Below are positions 44,858 to 56,877 of a stretch of 64,000 nt of DNA, one piece after another (positions within the stretch are counted from its first letter, which is position 1; each line of letters begins with the position of its first letter). The notes beneath the pieces are model-generated. The model saw only the letters and a list, made by a program, of their open reading frames with translations, ran no database searches and had not been told where the DNA came from. Both the position numbers and the translations under genes were made by a program. Source of the stretch: Spinacia oleracea (taxonomy: Eukaryota > Streptophyta > Magnoliopsida > Caryophyllales > Amaranthaceae); assembly GCF_020520425.1 (NCBI RefSeq), contig NC_079490.1, positions 121,478,715-121,542,714 on the forward strand. The letters are read 5' to 3'.

Positions 44858-45694
44858 GTAATGGTTTATTCCTTATTGTATTACTACTACTGATGTTTCA
44901 CGAACCCAAGACTAAGATCGAATTTGGTATACATCATGGCATGTCTTTGTGGCTTATGTTGTTAGTTAGATGTTGTTTACTATATTTAGTATGATTAACT
45001 TATGTTGATATGTCAATGTTTTGTATTCTATATTCTAGGATTGATTGGAATCATTTTGTGTTATTGATATTGATCGTGTCCATTGGAGGTACCAAAGAAG
45101 TAACTAATTTGGATGCGTCATATGTATGTTGTTATGGTTCGCTAGAAATGATCAGAATTCAGAATCCCTTGAGTTTGCTCTGAAACATTTTTAAAATATG
45201 TGTTGTCAGTGTGAATGTGACCCTTAGAGAGAAATAGAATAGAGTGATGATGACTAGGATGCATACCGTGGCTGATATATTATGTGTGGGAAGTGGATCA
45301 ATTGTGAGATGGAAATATGTAAGCTAAATTATGCATGCTGAAATTCTATCATTTCTCATGTAAAGTACGATTGGATAAATGTATGCCGGTTTAGTTACTG
45401 TTGTGGAATGTCATTCTTTCAGGAGATTTATCATGAAAAGAACCAGAAGTACAAAGAAGGGAAATTCGATATTGATTTATCATATTTATATCATTTCGCA
45501 GCAAATTGATCTAATTTCTTTATTTTTGTACGCAGATTTAGATTATTTTTCATGTGTAGACATGATTAATCTGTTTCACTATTTAGATGTATGATTATAT
45601 AGTATAACCTTAATTTTTTTTAAATATGAACTTTGTGAACATTGTTTTATCTAATATTTATATTTAGTGGTAATAATACAATTTTAAGTTTTTA

Positions 45695-45719
45695 TATATG
45701 CACGCAACGCGTGCATATA
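45695..45719 (+). other. Terminal-type hairpin
   Basis: A perfect 11-bp inverted repeat with a 3-base loop, GC-rich at its centre (GCACGC/GCGTGC). It stands out from the AT-rich surroundings. Confidence 0.75.
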
Positions 45720-45726
45720 AGAATAG

Positions 45727-46650
45727 TTTATAATATGGAACTTGCCATCTAACTTGCAGAATTAACAAACTTAAAGCAAGTAAAGAGATAGTGCACTTTA
45801 AAAAAAAAGAAAAGGAAAGAGACAGTGCAAAAGAGATTTGCGAAAGGAAAACTTCTTATACCCAATGGGCTAGTGAAAATCCTCACCCATAAGGGACTTT
45901 TGACTCAAACATACTTCTTCACTAACACGGCCAAAGACTCTGTACAACTAATAAGAAAATCCCTTTGATGGTAGCAGCTTTCAAACTTTCCTCAAAGTTA
46001 TCTCTCTTGACTCTAAACTTCACTCATATCCTTACTCTCTCTCTCTCTCTCTTTGTCTCTTAAGCTTAATTTAAATCTCTATTCATTCTAGCTCTTGCCC
46101 ATATCTCTGATACAAGAGTTTATTCAAACCCTAAACTAACTTTTAAAATACAGGCATTCTCAACCCTTGCTCGCCTCTCAAATATGTACTACTTATATAA
46201 TAAAATGATAAAAGCTTTCTCTATAATACGTGCGGCCCTGAAAAGGTACATAATATCTTATTCCAAAGTACAAGGATACACCGTCAAAGTTACATCTATA
46301 ACCTTTAAAAAGTGGGCCTATGAATAGTGTTCACATGTCTGACTTACCACATGCGAGTGGAATGTATTTTCTTTATTCCCCCCTCCCACACCTGTCTCCT
46401 TTTGCCCCTTCTCCTTCACTCTTTAGTGAGTCACAAATTTATGAAATACATGTTCACTTTAACGGAAAATCAACAAGTCAACCCGGATAATAGTTAAACA
46501 AAAGATCTTGTACGCAAAAGGTGTTCAATACATTTATTGTACACCAGAATAACTTTTACCCAACTGTAACTTTTCGTATGTGTTGATTAACTTTTATATT
46601 ATAAAAAAAGTTCATAATTAACATTTTAAAGGATTACATGATTAATATTA
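45727..46650. other. Unassigned region with a CT microsatellite
   Basis: A (CT)n run is at about 46037-46053. No gene is seen. The last five bases, TATTA (46646-46650), are the left target duplication of the copia element that follows. Confidence 0.4.
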
Positions 46651-48049
46651 TGAAGGAAATAGTGCCCTTGGTCCAAGTATGCATATAATATTAAGTCTAA
46701 TAAATGCGGTTCAGTATTAATTAACAAGTTAATAATTCAGTGAGATCAAGTGAGCTGAATGCCTAGCTAGAGGCCGCTTCAGTTCAAGTGGAATTAATGA
46801 TATTAATCCACAGCTTACTCTTGACTGAACCCGTAGGGTCACACAAATAGTACGTAAACGGATCAAGTATTTAATGGCATTAAATACTCCATCTATGGAT
46901 ATTCGGAATCGACGGATCTTAGGTTTCAGTGGGAGCTGAGATCGTCACAGGCAAGAAATGAATGCTCCGGAAACGATGATATTGCCGGAAACGGAAATAT
47001 GGATCGTATCGGAAATATAAATATTATCCAAGTCGTAGATGTTGCCGGAAACGGAAACATGGTACGTATTGGAAAATATTATCGAAAATGGAAATATTGC
47101 CGGAATCGGAAATATTGCCGGAAACGGAAATATTGTCAGAATCGGAAATATTGTCGGAATCGGAAAATAATTCCGGAAACGGAAATATTAAATATTTGTT
47201 CGAAACGGAAATTAATTCCGGAATCGGAAATATTAAATATTGTTCGTATCGGAAATGAATTCCGGAATCGGGAAATTAATCGGAAGCGTATCGTACGAAT
47301 TAGCATTAGACGAGGCCTGCCAAACGAAGGCCCAGCACGAAGCCGGGCCATCGCCCAGCAAGCCAGCGCACCACAACGCACCAGCCAAGGCTGCGCCAGG
47401 CCCACCGCAAGGCAGGCCCAGCGCGCGCCAACGCTGCGGCAGCGTGTGGGCCTCGTGGCAATGGGCTGCGAGCTCGCGGGCTGCGCGCGCGCGCATGGCG
47501 CCCCTCGTGGGCTGCTGTGCGTGCGTGTGTGTGTTTGTGTGCTATACGAATCCTAAAGCTATCAGGTTTCGACATATAATTAAATTCCTAAACCTAAAAG
47601 GATGAATTAATTAAATAAGAATTCTATTAGGATTCTAGTTTAATTAATTCGTATCCTAATAGGATTACAATTCCCTTTCCATACCTCTATAAATAAAGGC
47701 CTAGGGTCATTATTTTGCATAGAGTATTCAAGTATTCAAAGTGATTTTTGAGAGCAAAAATTCAGTCATATAATTGCCTACATTAGCCGAAAATTCTAAG
47801 TACCTTAAGGGCGATCCTAGTTGGTCAAGCTTAAGGCGGATCCGGACGTGCTGTGGACTATCTACGGAGGGACGACACTTGGAGTCCTAAAGACTTGTTC
47901 TTGTTCGGTTCGGGTGCAGCTAGGGAGGGCACGCAACAAAGTGTATGCATCTAAACTATGCTAAATGATTATGTGTAAATAATATGCTTTCCTGGCTTTA
48001 TGGTTTTTCCGCATGATTTATGAATTATCATATGTATCATAACCTAACA
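46651..48049 (+). repeat. 5' LTR of the plus-strand copia element
   Basis: TGAAGGAAATAG at the start, 'cataacctaaca' at the end. The GGAAAT minisatellite lies at about 46965-47285, a GC-rich block at about 47320-47530 and a TATA box at 47688. Confidence 0.92.
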
Positions 48050-48050
48050 G

Positions 48051-48064
48051 TGGTATCACGAGCC
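48051..48064 (+). promoter_or_regulatory. Primer-binding site (tRNA-Met type)
   Basis: TGGTATCACGAGCC, one base after the 5' LTR. It is the tRNA-Met complement with one extra base relative to TGGTATCAGAGCC. Confidence 0.82.
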
Positions 48065-50880
48065 TCTTATTATTTTCATAATCTAAATTGCATGAACATG
48101 GTTAAATATTACAAAATTGCAAGAATTAAAAGGCGTGATTAATTTTCGTAATTGTTAATTAATTGCAAATTGCGTTTATTTAATTATACGTACGCAGTTT
48201 TTCGGCAGTTTCTTCGTTACTCATCCAAATCGAGTGATTTTTGTGTCAATTCCGCATGTAAAAGGCATTCTAAAATTTTGACAAAAAAAAAATATTTTTC
48301 GGCCGAACCCAGAATTCTGAAATTCGAAGCCTAACTATGACTTTTCGGAGGTTTTAGTTTTTCGAATGCAAAATTTCGTAAAATTAAGATGTTAAATTAA
48401 ATATTTGCGATTCTTGTTGATAAATCTTGAATTTTTGATTGACCTACTGTTTATGTTTAACAAGTTTGAATGCCTAGCCTTGTTAATTATGCAATCTAAT
48501 TTGTAATTATGATTAATTTGTTGAAAATTGGAATAATTTAGAATTAATTTGATTTTCATAATTAGTTATAATTTAATTAGATACCTATGATTAAAAACCA
48601 CCATAAAAATTGTAAATTTATGTTAAATTTTAAATTTTTATGACCTAGACTTGAATCCATGTTAATCGGAAATCAATTAAATAATAAATTTTCGATTTTT
48701 CGCCTTAAAATTATGAAATTAATATTATTTATTAATTTGTCATTAATTTTGAATATAAATTTTTAATTTTTATGCGATTCGCTCATATAACTTGCACGCA
48801 CAAAGCAATGGACGCTACGTGTTACCCTTAAGGGGTGTTGTATAGTGCGGGCATGCGATGACGAGCAAGGGAGCTCGTCGCCCATGCGGTACGAATGCAG
48901 CGAGCAAGGGCATGGTGCACGAGCACAAGGCAGCAGACCTGCCTTGTGTCGTGGGCTGTGAGCAATGGGCGCATGGGCAGGGGCGAAAGCAAGGCACGTG
49001 CAGTCGCGTGTGGGCAGCAAGCGTGCTGCGCCACAGCGCGCACTGCCTCGCGCAAGCATGCGGAGCCTCGCGCGCAGCGAGCGCAAGCTCGCGTGCCACG
49101 AGCCCTACGCACAGCGTCGATGGCTCGCGCGCAGCGAGCGCCAGCTCGCATACTGCTGCCTCGTGCGATGAGCGCAAGCTCGCGTGCGGGAAAGGCAGGC
49201 GCGCAGCGAGCGATGGCTCGCATAAATCGAGCGCTGGGGCGCGCAGCGAGCGATGGCTCGCGTGCATCGAGCGCTGGCGCGCGCAGCGAGCACCAGCTCG
49301 CGTGATGCCTTGCGGTGGTGAGCAGTAGCGATGCGACGCAGCGCATGGGCTGCGCGCACATGGCCAGCGATGGCTGTGTGCGTGTGGCCCATGGGCGTGC
49401 GTTGCGTGGGGTTGTTGCGTTGCGATTAGATCGTTTTGAAATTTTAATTTGAAATTTTCAGTTTACGTAATTTTAATTAATTTTAAAATTAATAATTTAA
49501 ATTATTTTCTTGGATTTTAATTTTGAATATTGTAATTATAATAAATTTAATTTATTCTAATTATTTTACTAAAATTAAAATCATGAATTAATTTAAATAC
49601 GACTGAAATTAAATTAAATTTTGGATTCAATTATAAATTTATATGAGCTTTAAATTTTAATTAAATTTGTATGTTTCCGGTTAGACTAGAAATACATTTT
49701 TATGTTTAAAATTAGTAAAGCATATGAATTTATTGGTTTAAGTGGGAGCTCTTTTTAGTCATATACTCTTGATTAGGTCTACAAATCCTTAAGGTTAAAA
49801 CAACTTGATTAGAATTAATAAGGACTGAATAATTTGTAGATTATTGGTGCCCTTGATTAATTGCTGCAAATGTTTATGTGATGCATAATGTGTTTTACTA
49901 ACCAGCTATGTGGGCCATTCATGATAATAAATGGGTGAATGGTATATATTGTATATGTACTGTTTTGCAGGTTATGAAGTGACTAGTATGGCCCAAATAG
50001 GATAGAAAATATGGTTTGCGAACCATTAATTTGAATGTAATTGGTCTAAAGTACCAAAGTTGTTTTTCAATTCAAATATGGTCTGCGTACCATCAAATAG
50101 TTGTAATTAGTTTTAATTATAGCTTATCCTATTTGAAGAAAATGGTGCCTCCCACGGAGATTTTCAAGACGTACTTTGAAGTTAAAACTTCAAGATGAAG
50201 TCGGGCCATACTAGATCACATTTATCTTATGCATGTTTTAAGTTATTTATTGCTTTTAAATATGTCTTAAAATGCATGAGATCAAAGCTTGATTATGTTG
50301 CATGATTAATGATTTTAGTTCACTTAAAATCTAACCAACATAGTAAGAGCCTTAAGTTCCAAATTTAAAAATTGAGTTAAAAGGTGCCATGCCAAAATAT
50401 ACACTTGCTTGGATATCCTTTACATCAATCTAGTAATAGTTTTCGCTCAGCGAGGTGTTACTTATTGGTCCTAAAGGGGCAAGGTACACAAATAATTGTG
50501 AGTACATGTTAGTTTTGGTGAAACTCAACGATATAAGTAAGGAGTCCTTTTATGTCGTGGCAAAATCGATAGGTTTACCTAATAAGTTCTTAGACGTACC
50601 TATCAACCAAGAGTAGTTTCTAGACTATTAGCAAAAGGCTTTTGCTTACCTAAAATGTTTTAGAATTGAGTCGACAAACTGTGCTTAATTCTTCAATGGT
50701 TTTAGGGTCTTGGAATCATTTTATTCACACCTGCCGGAACACATAATTCGAATAAAATGCTAATGACTTGTTTAAATGGCATGATTGCTTTAATTTTCAA
50801 GTTATTACTCATGATAAATGTTTAGACTTTGCATGCTTCAATGTATGTTTTAATTATTGTTTATAATTAAATATCTTGCA
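48065..50880 (+). other. Long leader of the copia element
   Basis: There is no gene. It is conserved in order with 12351-14899 (reverse complement): an AT-rich part, a GC-rich island at about 48780-49430, then an AT-rich part ending near 'tttagacgtacctatcaacc'. Such a long conserved leader in a member without coding capacity suggests it holds packaging or dimerisation signals; that role is inferred. Confidence 0.65.
49060..49330. repeat. GC-rich repeat 'gcgcgcagcgagcg..tggctcgc' in the leader
   Basis: Phrases such as 'gcgcagcgagcgatggctcg', 'gcgcagcgagcgccagctcg' and 'cgtgcatcgagcgctggcgc' repeat at roughly 30-60-bp spacing. Several are self-complementary (CGAGC..GCTCG). The long Ala/Arg/Ser-rich frames on both strands here are by-products. 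Confidence 0.7.
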
Positions 50881-53100
50881 CTGCAATAAATCCTTTTAGA
50901 AAGGTAACAGTAAATTTCCTTGATTGGTAATGAATCCAAGAACGATTCACGGAAATGAGAGAAAATGAGCAATTTAAATGTACGTTTCTTTTAATGACTT
51001 TTATGGTTGTTTTCGAGTATCAAAATCGAATGGCAAACCGATTGGTGCTTGTGAATTCAAAATACAATATAGTTTTGAGATCATAAAGCATTGAGTTTAA
51101 ACACTCAGCTTTACCAATGGTTAACAACCTAATATCTTTGTCCATTTAATTCTCGAATGAGTCTAGTCCCTAGACATTCGAATAGATCGATGCTTAGAGA
51201 ACTTTAGAAGCTTCTGGTAAGATCATCTAGTTGAAACAGAATATTCAACATAAATTAAAATGGTAAAGAACCTTGTTGGTGACATTGGACATGTCTAACA
51301 AAGTATAAAAGTCAACACTAGAGAATTCAATTCTTAAGACTATAAGAAAGGGTACAAGAAATAGGAAAACGAGGAACAAATGAAAGGAATTTACGATTAC
51401 GTTTCTACCTATAAGTTTATGTTTAAAGAGAAGTGACCTAGCAATCAAACTTCCTTGGTATCATATACCGCTTGAGGTTCTTACTTCGGTAATAACTCAA
51501 ACAATGGAAGCTAGGATACACTAATGGCCTACAAGTGGGGAAATGAAGCATGGCAATGCTACATTAGTTGTAGGGTCATCTAGTTTGTTTTAAGTCCTTT
51601 CAAATGCTGGAACTTAATGGCTATTTTGTTCCATAATCAACTTACCTAAATTTCTGTTTTCAAACACAGAAAGACTCACATTCAAGAAAAACAAAAACAA
51701 TGTTTGTTTGTTTATTTGAATGAAATGGTCAATTACAGGTTGAGTCAATATTCTTGATTAAAACAAACAACTCTTTAAAGAACTTTACTAGGTTCAAATC
51801 AACCCCTTGATTTGAGTTCCACTAATCTTTGGCATTGTTGCTTAGACCATATCAACAAGTTAACATTCAAAAGCTCTATTTTAATGGACTTTTGAAAGTT
51901 CATTGATTTCTAGATCAATTTAAGACGACTAGTCTTACTTGTTAAAAGTAACAAAATATATGAACTATTGTTAGAACGCCTAGACAATAGAGTTCAAAGC
52001 TAAAGAAAGATTTTATGACTTTATATGGATTTGAGTGAATATAGGTTTATTTACTCAAATGTGATATAAGTTGAATCTGTTTGACTAGTTCAAAGATTCA
52101 GAAGTATAAAATCCACTTGGCAAGAAATCATAAAGATCTAGGTTATATCATGTTGATGATTACTTGAGACCAAATATGATCATCAATGATTGTGTGTTGT
52201 AATTTCACAATCTAGGTCCATAAGATATGGCATATCTTAGTTGGAATAATCGAAGTCAATTAGTACTTGATTCGATCAATGATGAATCATAAAGACTTTT
52301 CCTATAATTTCTAAAACAAAATGCTCAACTACCACCAAACTAAACCAAATACATCAAAGCTATTGAAAAGTAATTTCAGGATATCTTTTCAATTATTTAT
52401 ATCTAAAGAGTTGCTAAACTCAGTGGGAGCTTAGTGTTTGTTATTCAACAAACTAAGGCCCAAGTCTAGATATATGTTTCATTGTGATTTATTCAAATGA
52501 GACACAAGGGTATTGTTTCTACCACGAATTTTTGAGAACATAATGTTTGTTTGCTCGAAATAATGTCCTTTTGGAGATTCGTTTCCAAAATGACAAGTGG
52601 GAGAAAATAGACTTCGAAAGTCTTCGAGGCGAACAACAAACATAAACGGACATTCCGGAGGCTTTTCGAAGTGCTTCAGAAAATCCGAACTTATTCTTTG
52701 AAGACTTCAGAAGTGGCTTTAAAGAATAGACATCTCTTAGAAGACTTTACAAGTGCTTCAAGGAGAACAGAATATTTAAAGGACTTTCAAGTGGCTATTG
52801 ATATTCTATTGTTTGATGTTCTATATCCAAGTAGGCATAGAGTTCAAATCACTGAAACTATGAGATTCTTCTATTAGATAGTAAAGAAACATAGAGTTCT
52901 GGTCAATGAAACTATGAGATTCTTCTATTAGATAGTGAAGAAACCTACAACTTGCAGTCAAACTATTATCATGTAGATTAATGAGTTTGTGACTTGTAAG
53001 AAAGCTATGACGAAACCTAGATTCCCTAAAATGGTTAGAGGCCATATATAGACTCAAATGTTTTAAATGGTTAGAGGCCATAAAACATACTCAATGTTTT
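50881..53100 (+). pseudogene. Decayed gag-pol region of the copia element
   Basis: No Gag is recognisable. Between about 52495 and 52640 frames shift among pieces matching the integrase C-terminal module of the minus-strand member: GYYFY before 52545 and SKMTSGRK plus EANN/EQQT-like wording after 52575. The rest is unassigned. Many stops and shifts are present. Confidence 0.55.
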
Positions 53101-53430
53101 GATGACAAAATTGAAATTTTGTTGATTTGCAAGAATAGTTTCACACCTATTGGTTGCAAGTTTGTTTTAAGGATTAAAACCATCAAACATGGAATTGTGT
53201 TCACACACAAAGCTAGATTAGTTGCTAAAGGTCACAAGCAAATTCATGACATGGATTGTGTTGAAACCTCATGCATAATCGTAATGCTTAAGTCTATAAT
53301 TCAAGTAATGATTGCATATTGGTACATATGGCAATTGGATGACAAAACGTATTCCTCAATCAAATGTTGGAAGAAAACTATGTACATGGCATGTCATAGG
53401 ATTTGTGGATCCAAATAAATGCTTGAAAAT
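53101..53430 (+). pseudogene. Copia reverse transcriptase fragment
   Basis: The frame 53119-53418 reads KARLVAKGHKQIHDMDCVET, then VMLKSIIQVMIAYWYIWQLD. This is the start of the copia reverse transcriptase as in KARLVAKGYRQVHGVDYDET of the other member. The catalytic aspartates are absent: QLDDKT replaces the usual QMDVKSAFLNG, and no YVDD follows. About 1.2 kb of unreadable pol remnant follows to about 54640. Confidence 0.8.
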
Positions 53431-55407
53431 GAATGCTAGCTTATAAAATCTAAGTACAGATTTAAGCAAGCAATTGGGAATTGGAATTGTATTTTAGTGA
53501 AGCTAATAAGCATTTTAGTTTCATAAAATGTACATGATTCTTATAGATATATAAGAAGTTTAGTGGGAGTACGTAAAACTTATTTGGTCCTATGTGTATC
53601 ACACATATCTCTCTATTGTGAAATAACATTCAAATGTTAATGACTTAGGTTTGAAATTATTCATCAATGATGGACCAAGGCGAAACTTAGTACATACTGG
53701 GTATTAAGATCTATTTACAAAGATCTTATATTAATGTTTTGGATTAAGTAATGGCATTTACTAAATCAAACCCGAAAGACTCCATTGGAGATATTCGATC
53801 CATATGAATAAATCTAAGTAATGAATGTTTGAACTATGTATAAGCATTTACTAAGTTAAACATCAAAGAATCTAATGAGATTCTTCACCTATATTATATG
53901 TCTAAGTAAAGATCAACTAGATTGAGATCAAGAATACTTATGGTACTTGAAAAGGTACATAGGAATAGTTCTTGATTCAAGGAAATAAAGATATGCTAAA
54001 TATTGATGCTACACGCATAAACACTGGCAAAGGATCAAGCAAGACCCTTTGGAGTTAACCATTGACAAGGCTGAGCTAAAGAGCATCGTGTTTTGAAATG
54101 GCAACATGGATTGAAGACCATGAGTTGTTGCGTGGGAAATTAAAATCATAATTTCTATGTTCTAAGATATAGTTGGAGAGTCTTCCACATATCTGTGAAC
54201 TGCTTGGATAAGTAGATCCAAACAAAGCATCACTAACAACCTATACAGTTGAAGTAAAAGTAATTATTGCCTAAGAAGCAATAAAATAGAGTTGTTTATA
54301 TGAGTTCTTCATTGAACTTGGGAAGATCACATGTCTGTTGACTTAATGGTTCTTCATTGCAAAATGCGTAGAACCACTAATGTAGCAAGAAAGACTAGAT
54401 CACAAAATAAACATACTCAAAAGTTCTTATCATCATATCTCGAAGAACATTCGATGAAAAGGATGTTAAGATTGGCAAAGCGTGATAACTAAACCTATGC
54501 AACAAGTGAGAAGCAACACTCACGTTGTAGCACTGGAAATCAAGCATAGCTTTGAATTCCATGAAATGTTTTAAAGATGGGTTAGAGGCCCATGGTTGTA
54601 AAACAATGGGGTTGAACATTTATCATATATGAAATGTATTTTCATATTCCATTTAATCTTGGTTTAGTATTAAATGATGAGTCCCTTCAATTTGACGATA
54701 TATTCAAGATAGACTGTCAGGACCAGTCCTGTGACTAAGAAATGTCTATCAAGTGAGCTTGAATGTCAAAAGTTGAAAATGGTCCCTAGTCGGAGTTTTC
54801 TATAAAATTGGACGCATAGAAAACGTTAGACGATTAGAATGCAAGATGACTAGTAGTTCTGTTTCTTGAACTATGTGGACATGGCAATGTCATAATCATT
54901 TTCATAGATACTTACTTTGGGAAGACTAGTATCGGACAAGACCTATGAAACTTTACTGTAAGAGATGAAAATCTGTCATAAGTAAATTTCATTAAAATTA
55001 TTAGACACTAAATCCTCAATACCTGAGTGATTTGAGATTACTTGTTTGAGAACTGGTTGCTTTGACGTTGACCAACCGTCGCACCGTAAAAGGAGGCTAT
55101 AAAGGCAACGCTCAGGTAATCACCTATCAAACGAAGTCTAATCTCAAGATCGCAAGATTGGGATTGTCCTCCCATAAATCGGGATGAGATGCTTAAAAGT
55201 TGTACAAGGCCACTCGGAGAGCTAGAAACTGTGAAATGCATGGCCGTGCTCGGATGAATCATAGGCTATGATTATCTGTTTATTTGATCAGTTGAACTCT
55301 GAAACCGAGGAACACCTCTGGACATAATAAGGATGACAACTTTTACCTTATGTTCAAGAGCAAGCATCGAGCGACAAAGGAATTAGGAAATGCACACTTG
55401 TCCCTAA

Positions 55408-55422
55408 GGACAAGTGGGAGAC
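55408..55422 (+). promoter_or_regulatory. Polypurine tract
   Basis: 'ggacaagtgggagac' sits directly before the 3' LTR and is identical to the tract of the minus-strand family member. Confidence 0.85.
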
Positions 55423-56820
55423 TGAAGGAAATAGTGCCCTTGGTCCAAGTATGCATATAATATTAAGTCTAATAAATGCGGTTCAGTATTAATTAACAAG
55501 TTAATAATTCAGTGAGATCAAGTGAGCTGAATGCCTAGCTAGAGGCCGCTTCAGTTCAAGTGGAATTAATGATATTAATCCACAGCTTACTCTTGACTGA
55601 ACCCGTAGGGTCACACAAATAGTACGTAAACGGATCAAGTATTTAATGGCATTAAATACTCCATCTATGGATATTAGGAATCGACGGATCTTGGTTTCAG
55701 TGGGAGCTGAGATCGTCACAGGCAAGAAATGAATGCTCCGGAAACGATGATATTGCCCGAAACGGAAATATGGATCGTATCGGAAATATAAATATTATCC
55801 AAGTCGTAGATGTTGCCGGAAACGGAAACATGGTACTTATTGGAAAATATTATCGGAAATGGAAATATTGCCGGAATCGGAAATATTGCCGGAAACGGAA
55901 ATATTGTCAGAATCGGAAATATTGTCGGAATCGGAAAATAATTCCGGAAACGGAAATATTAAATATTTGTTCGAAACGGAAATTAATTCCGGAATCGGAA
56001 ATATTAAATATTGTTCGTATCGGAAATGAATTCCGGAATCGGAAAATTAATCGGAAGCGTATCGTACGAATTAGCATCGGACGAGGCCTGCCAGACGAAG
56101 GCCCAGCACGAAGCCGGGCCATCGCCCAACAAGCCAGCGCGCCACAACGCACCAGCCAAGGCTGCGCCAGGCCCACCGCAAGGCAGGCCCAGCGCGCGCC
56201 AACGCTGCGGCAACGTGTGGGCCTCGTGGCAATGGGCTGGGAGCTCGCGGGCTGCGCGCGCGCGCATGGCGCCCCTCGTGGGATGTTGTGCGTGCGTGTG
56301 TGTGTTTGTGTGCTATACGAATCCTAAAGCTATCAGGTTTCGACATATGATTAAATTTCTAAACCTAAAAGGATGAATTAATTAAATAAGAATTCTATTA
56401 GGATTCTAGTTTAATTAATTCGTATCCTAATAGGATTACAATTCCCTTTCCATACCTCTATAAATAAAGGCCTAGGGTCATTATTTTGCATAGAGTATTC
56501 AAGTATTCAAAGTGATTTTTGAGAGCAAAAATTCAGTCATATAATTGCCTACATTAGCCGAAAATTCTAAGTACCTTAAGGGCGATCCTAGTTGGTCAAG
56601 CTTAAGGCGGATCCGGACGTGCTGTGGACTATCTACGGAGGGACGACACTTGGAGTCCTAAAGACTTGTTCTTGTTCGGTTCGGGCGCAGCTAGGGAGGG
56701 CACGCAACAAAGTGTATGCATCTAAACTATGCTAAATGATTATGTGTAAATAATATGCTTTCCTGGCTTTATGGTTTTTCCGCATGATTTATGAATTGTC
56801 ATATGTATCATAACCTAACA
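55423..56820 (+). repeat. 3' LTR of the plus-strand copia element
   Basis: The same layout as the 5' LTR, following the purine tract 'ggacaagtgggagac' and followed by the TATTA duplication. Confidence 0.92.
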
Positions 56821-56877
56821 TATTATACATTCTTAGTGATTTTAAAAATATACTTTTAGGCGACTCTCTCGACCCCC

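Larger units (their letters stand above)
42106..45726 (+). mobile_element. Possible non-autonomous Helitron carrying gene fragments
   Basis: The 3' side ends in a perfect 11-bp stem (TATATGCACGC / GCGTGCATATA, loop AAC, 45695-45719) followed by AGAATAG and a T. This fits a Helitron terminal hairpin placed just before CTAG-T, with CTAG decayed to ATAG. A candidate 5' end is TCTTATATATATA at 42106, but the preceding base is G where A is usual. Inside are an ARGONAUTE-like exon and other exon-like runs, as expected for a capturing Helitron. The 5' boundary is weak and the interior has no helicase gene. Confidence 0.35.
46651..56820 (+). mobile_element. Ty1-copia element, young LTRs but decayed interior
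   Basis: LTRs at 46651-48049 and 55423-56820 (1399 and 1398 bp) are flanked by a perfect TATTA duplication (46646-46650, 56821-56825). It has a primer-binding site at 48051 and a polypurine tract at 55408-55422. By eye the LTRs differ at only about 15-20 positions. The interior keeps the family's long leader and 3' region but has no intact gag or pol, only relics near 52480-52660 and 53101-53430. It is therefore non-autonomous. Confidence 0.93.

Noticed and set aside
48763..49392. Overlapping long frames on both strands of a GC-rich stretch
   Set aside because: They are produced by GC-rich repeats in the retroelement leader. Composition is Ala/Arg/Ser/Cys-rich in every frame, with no family resemblance.
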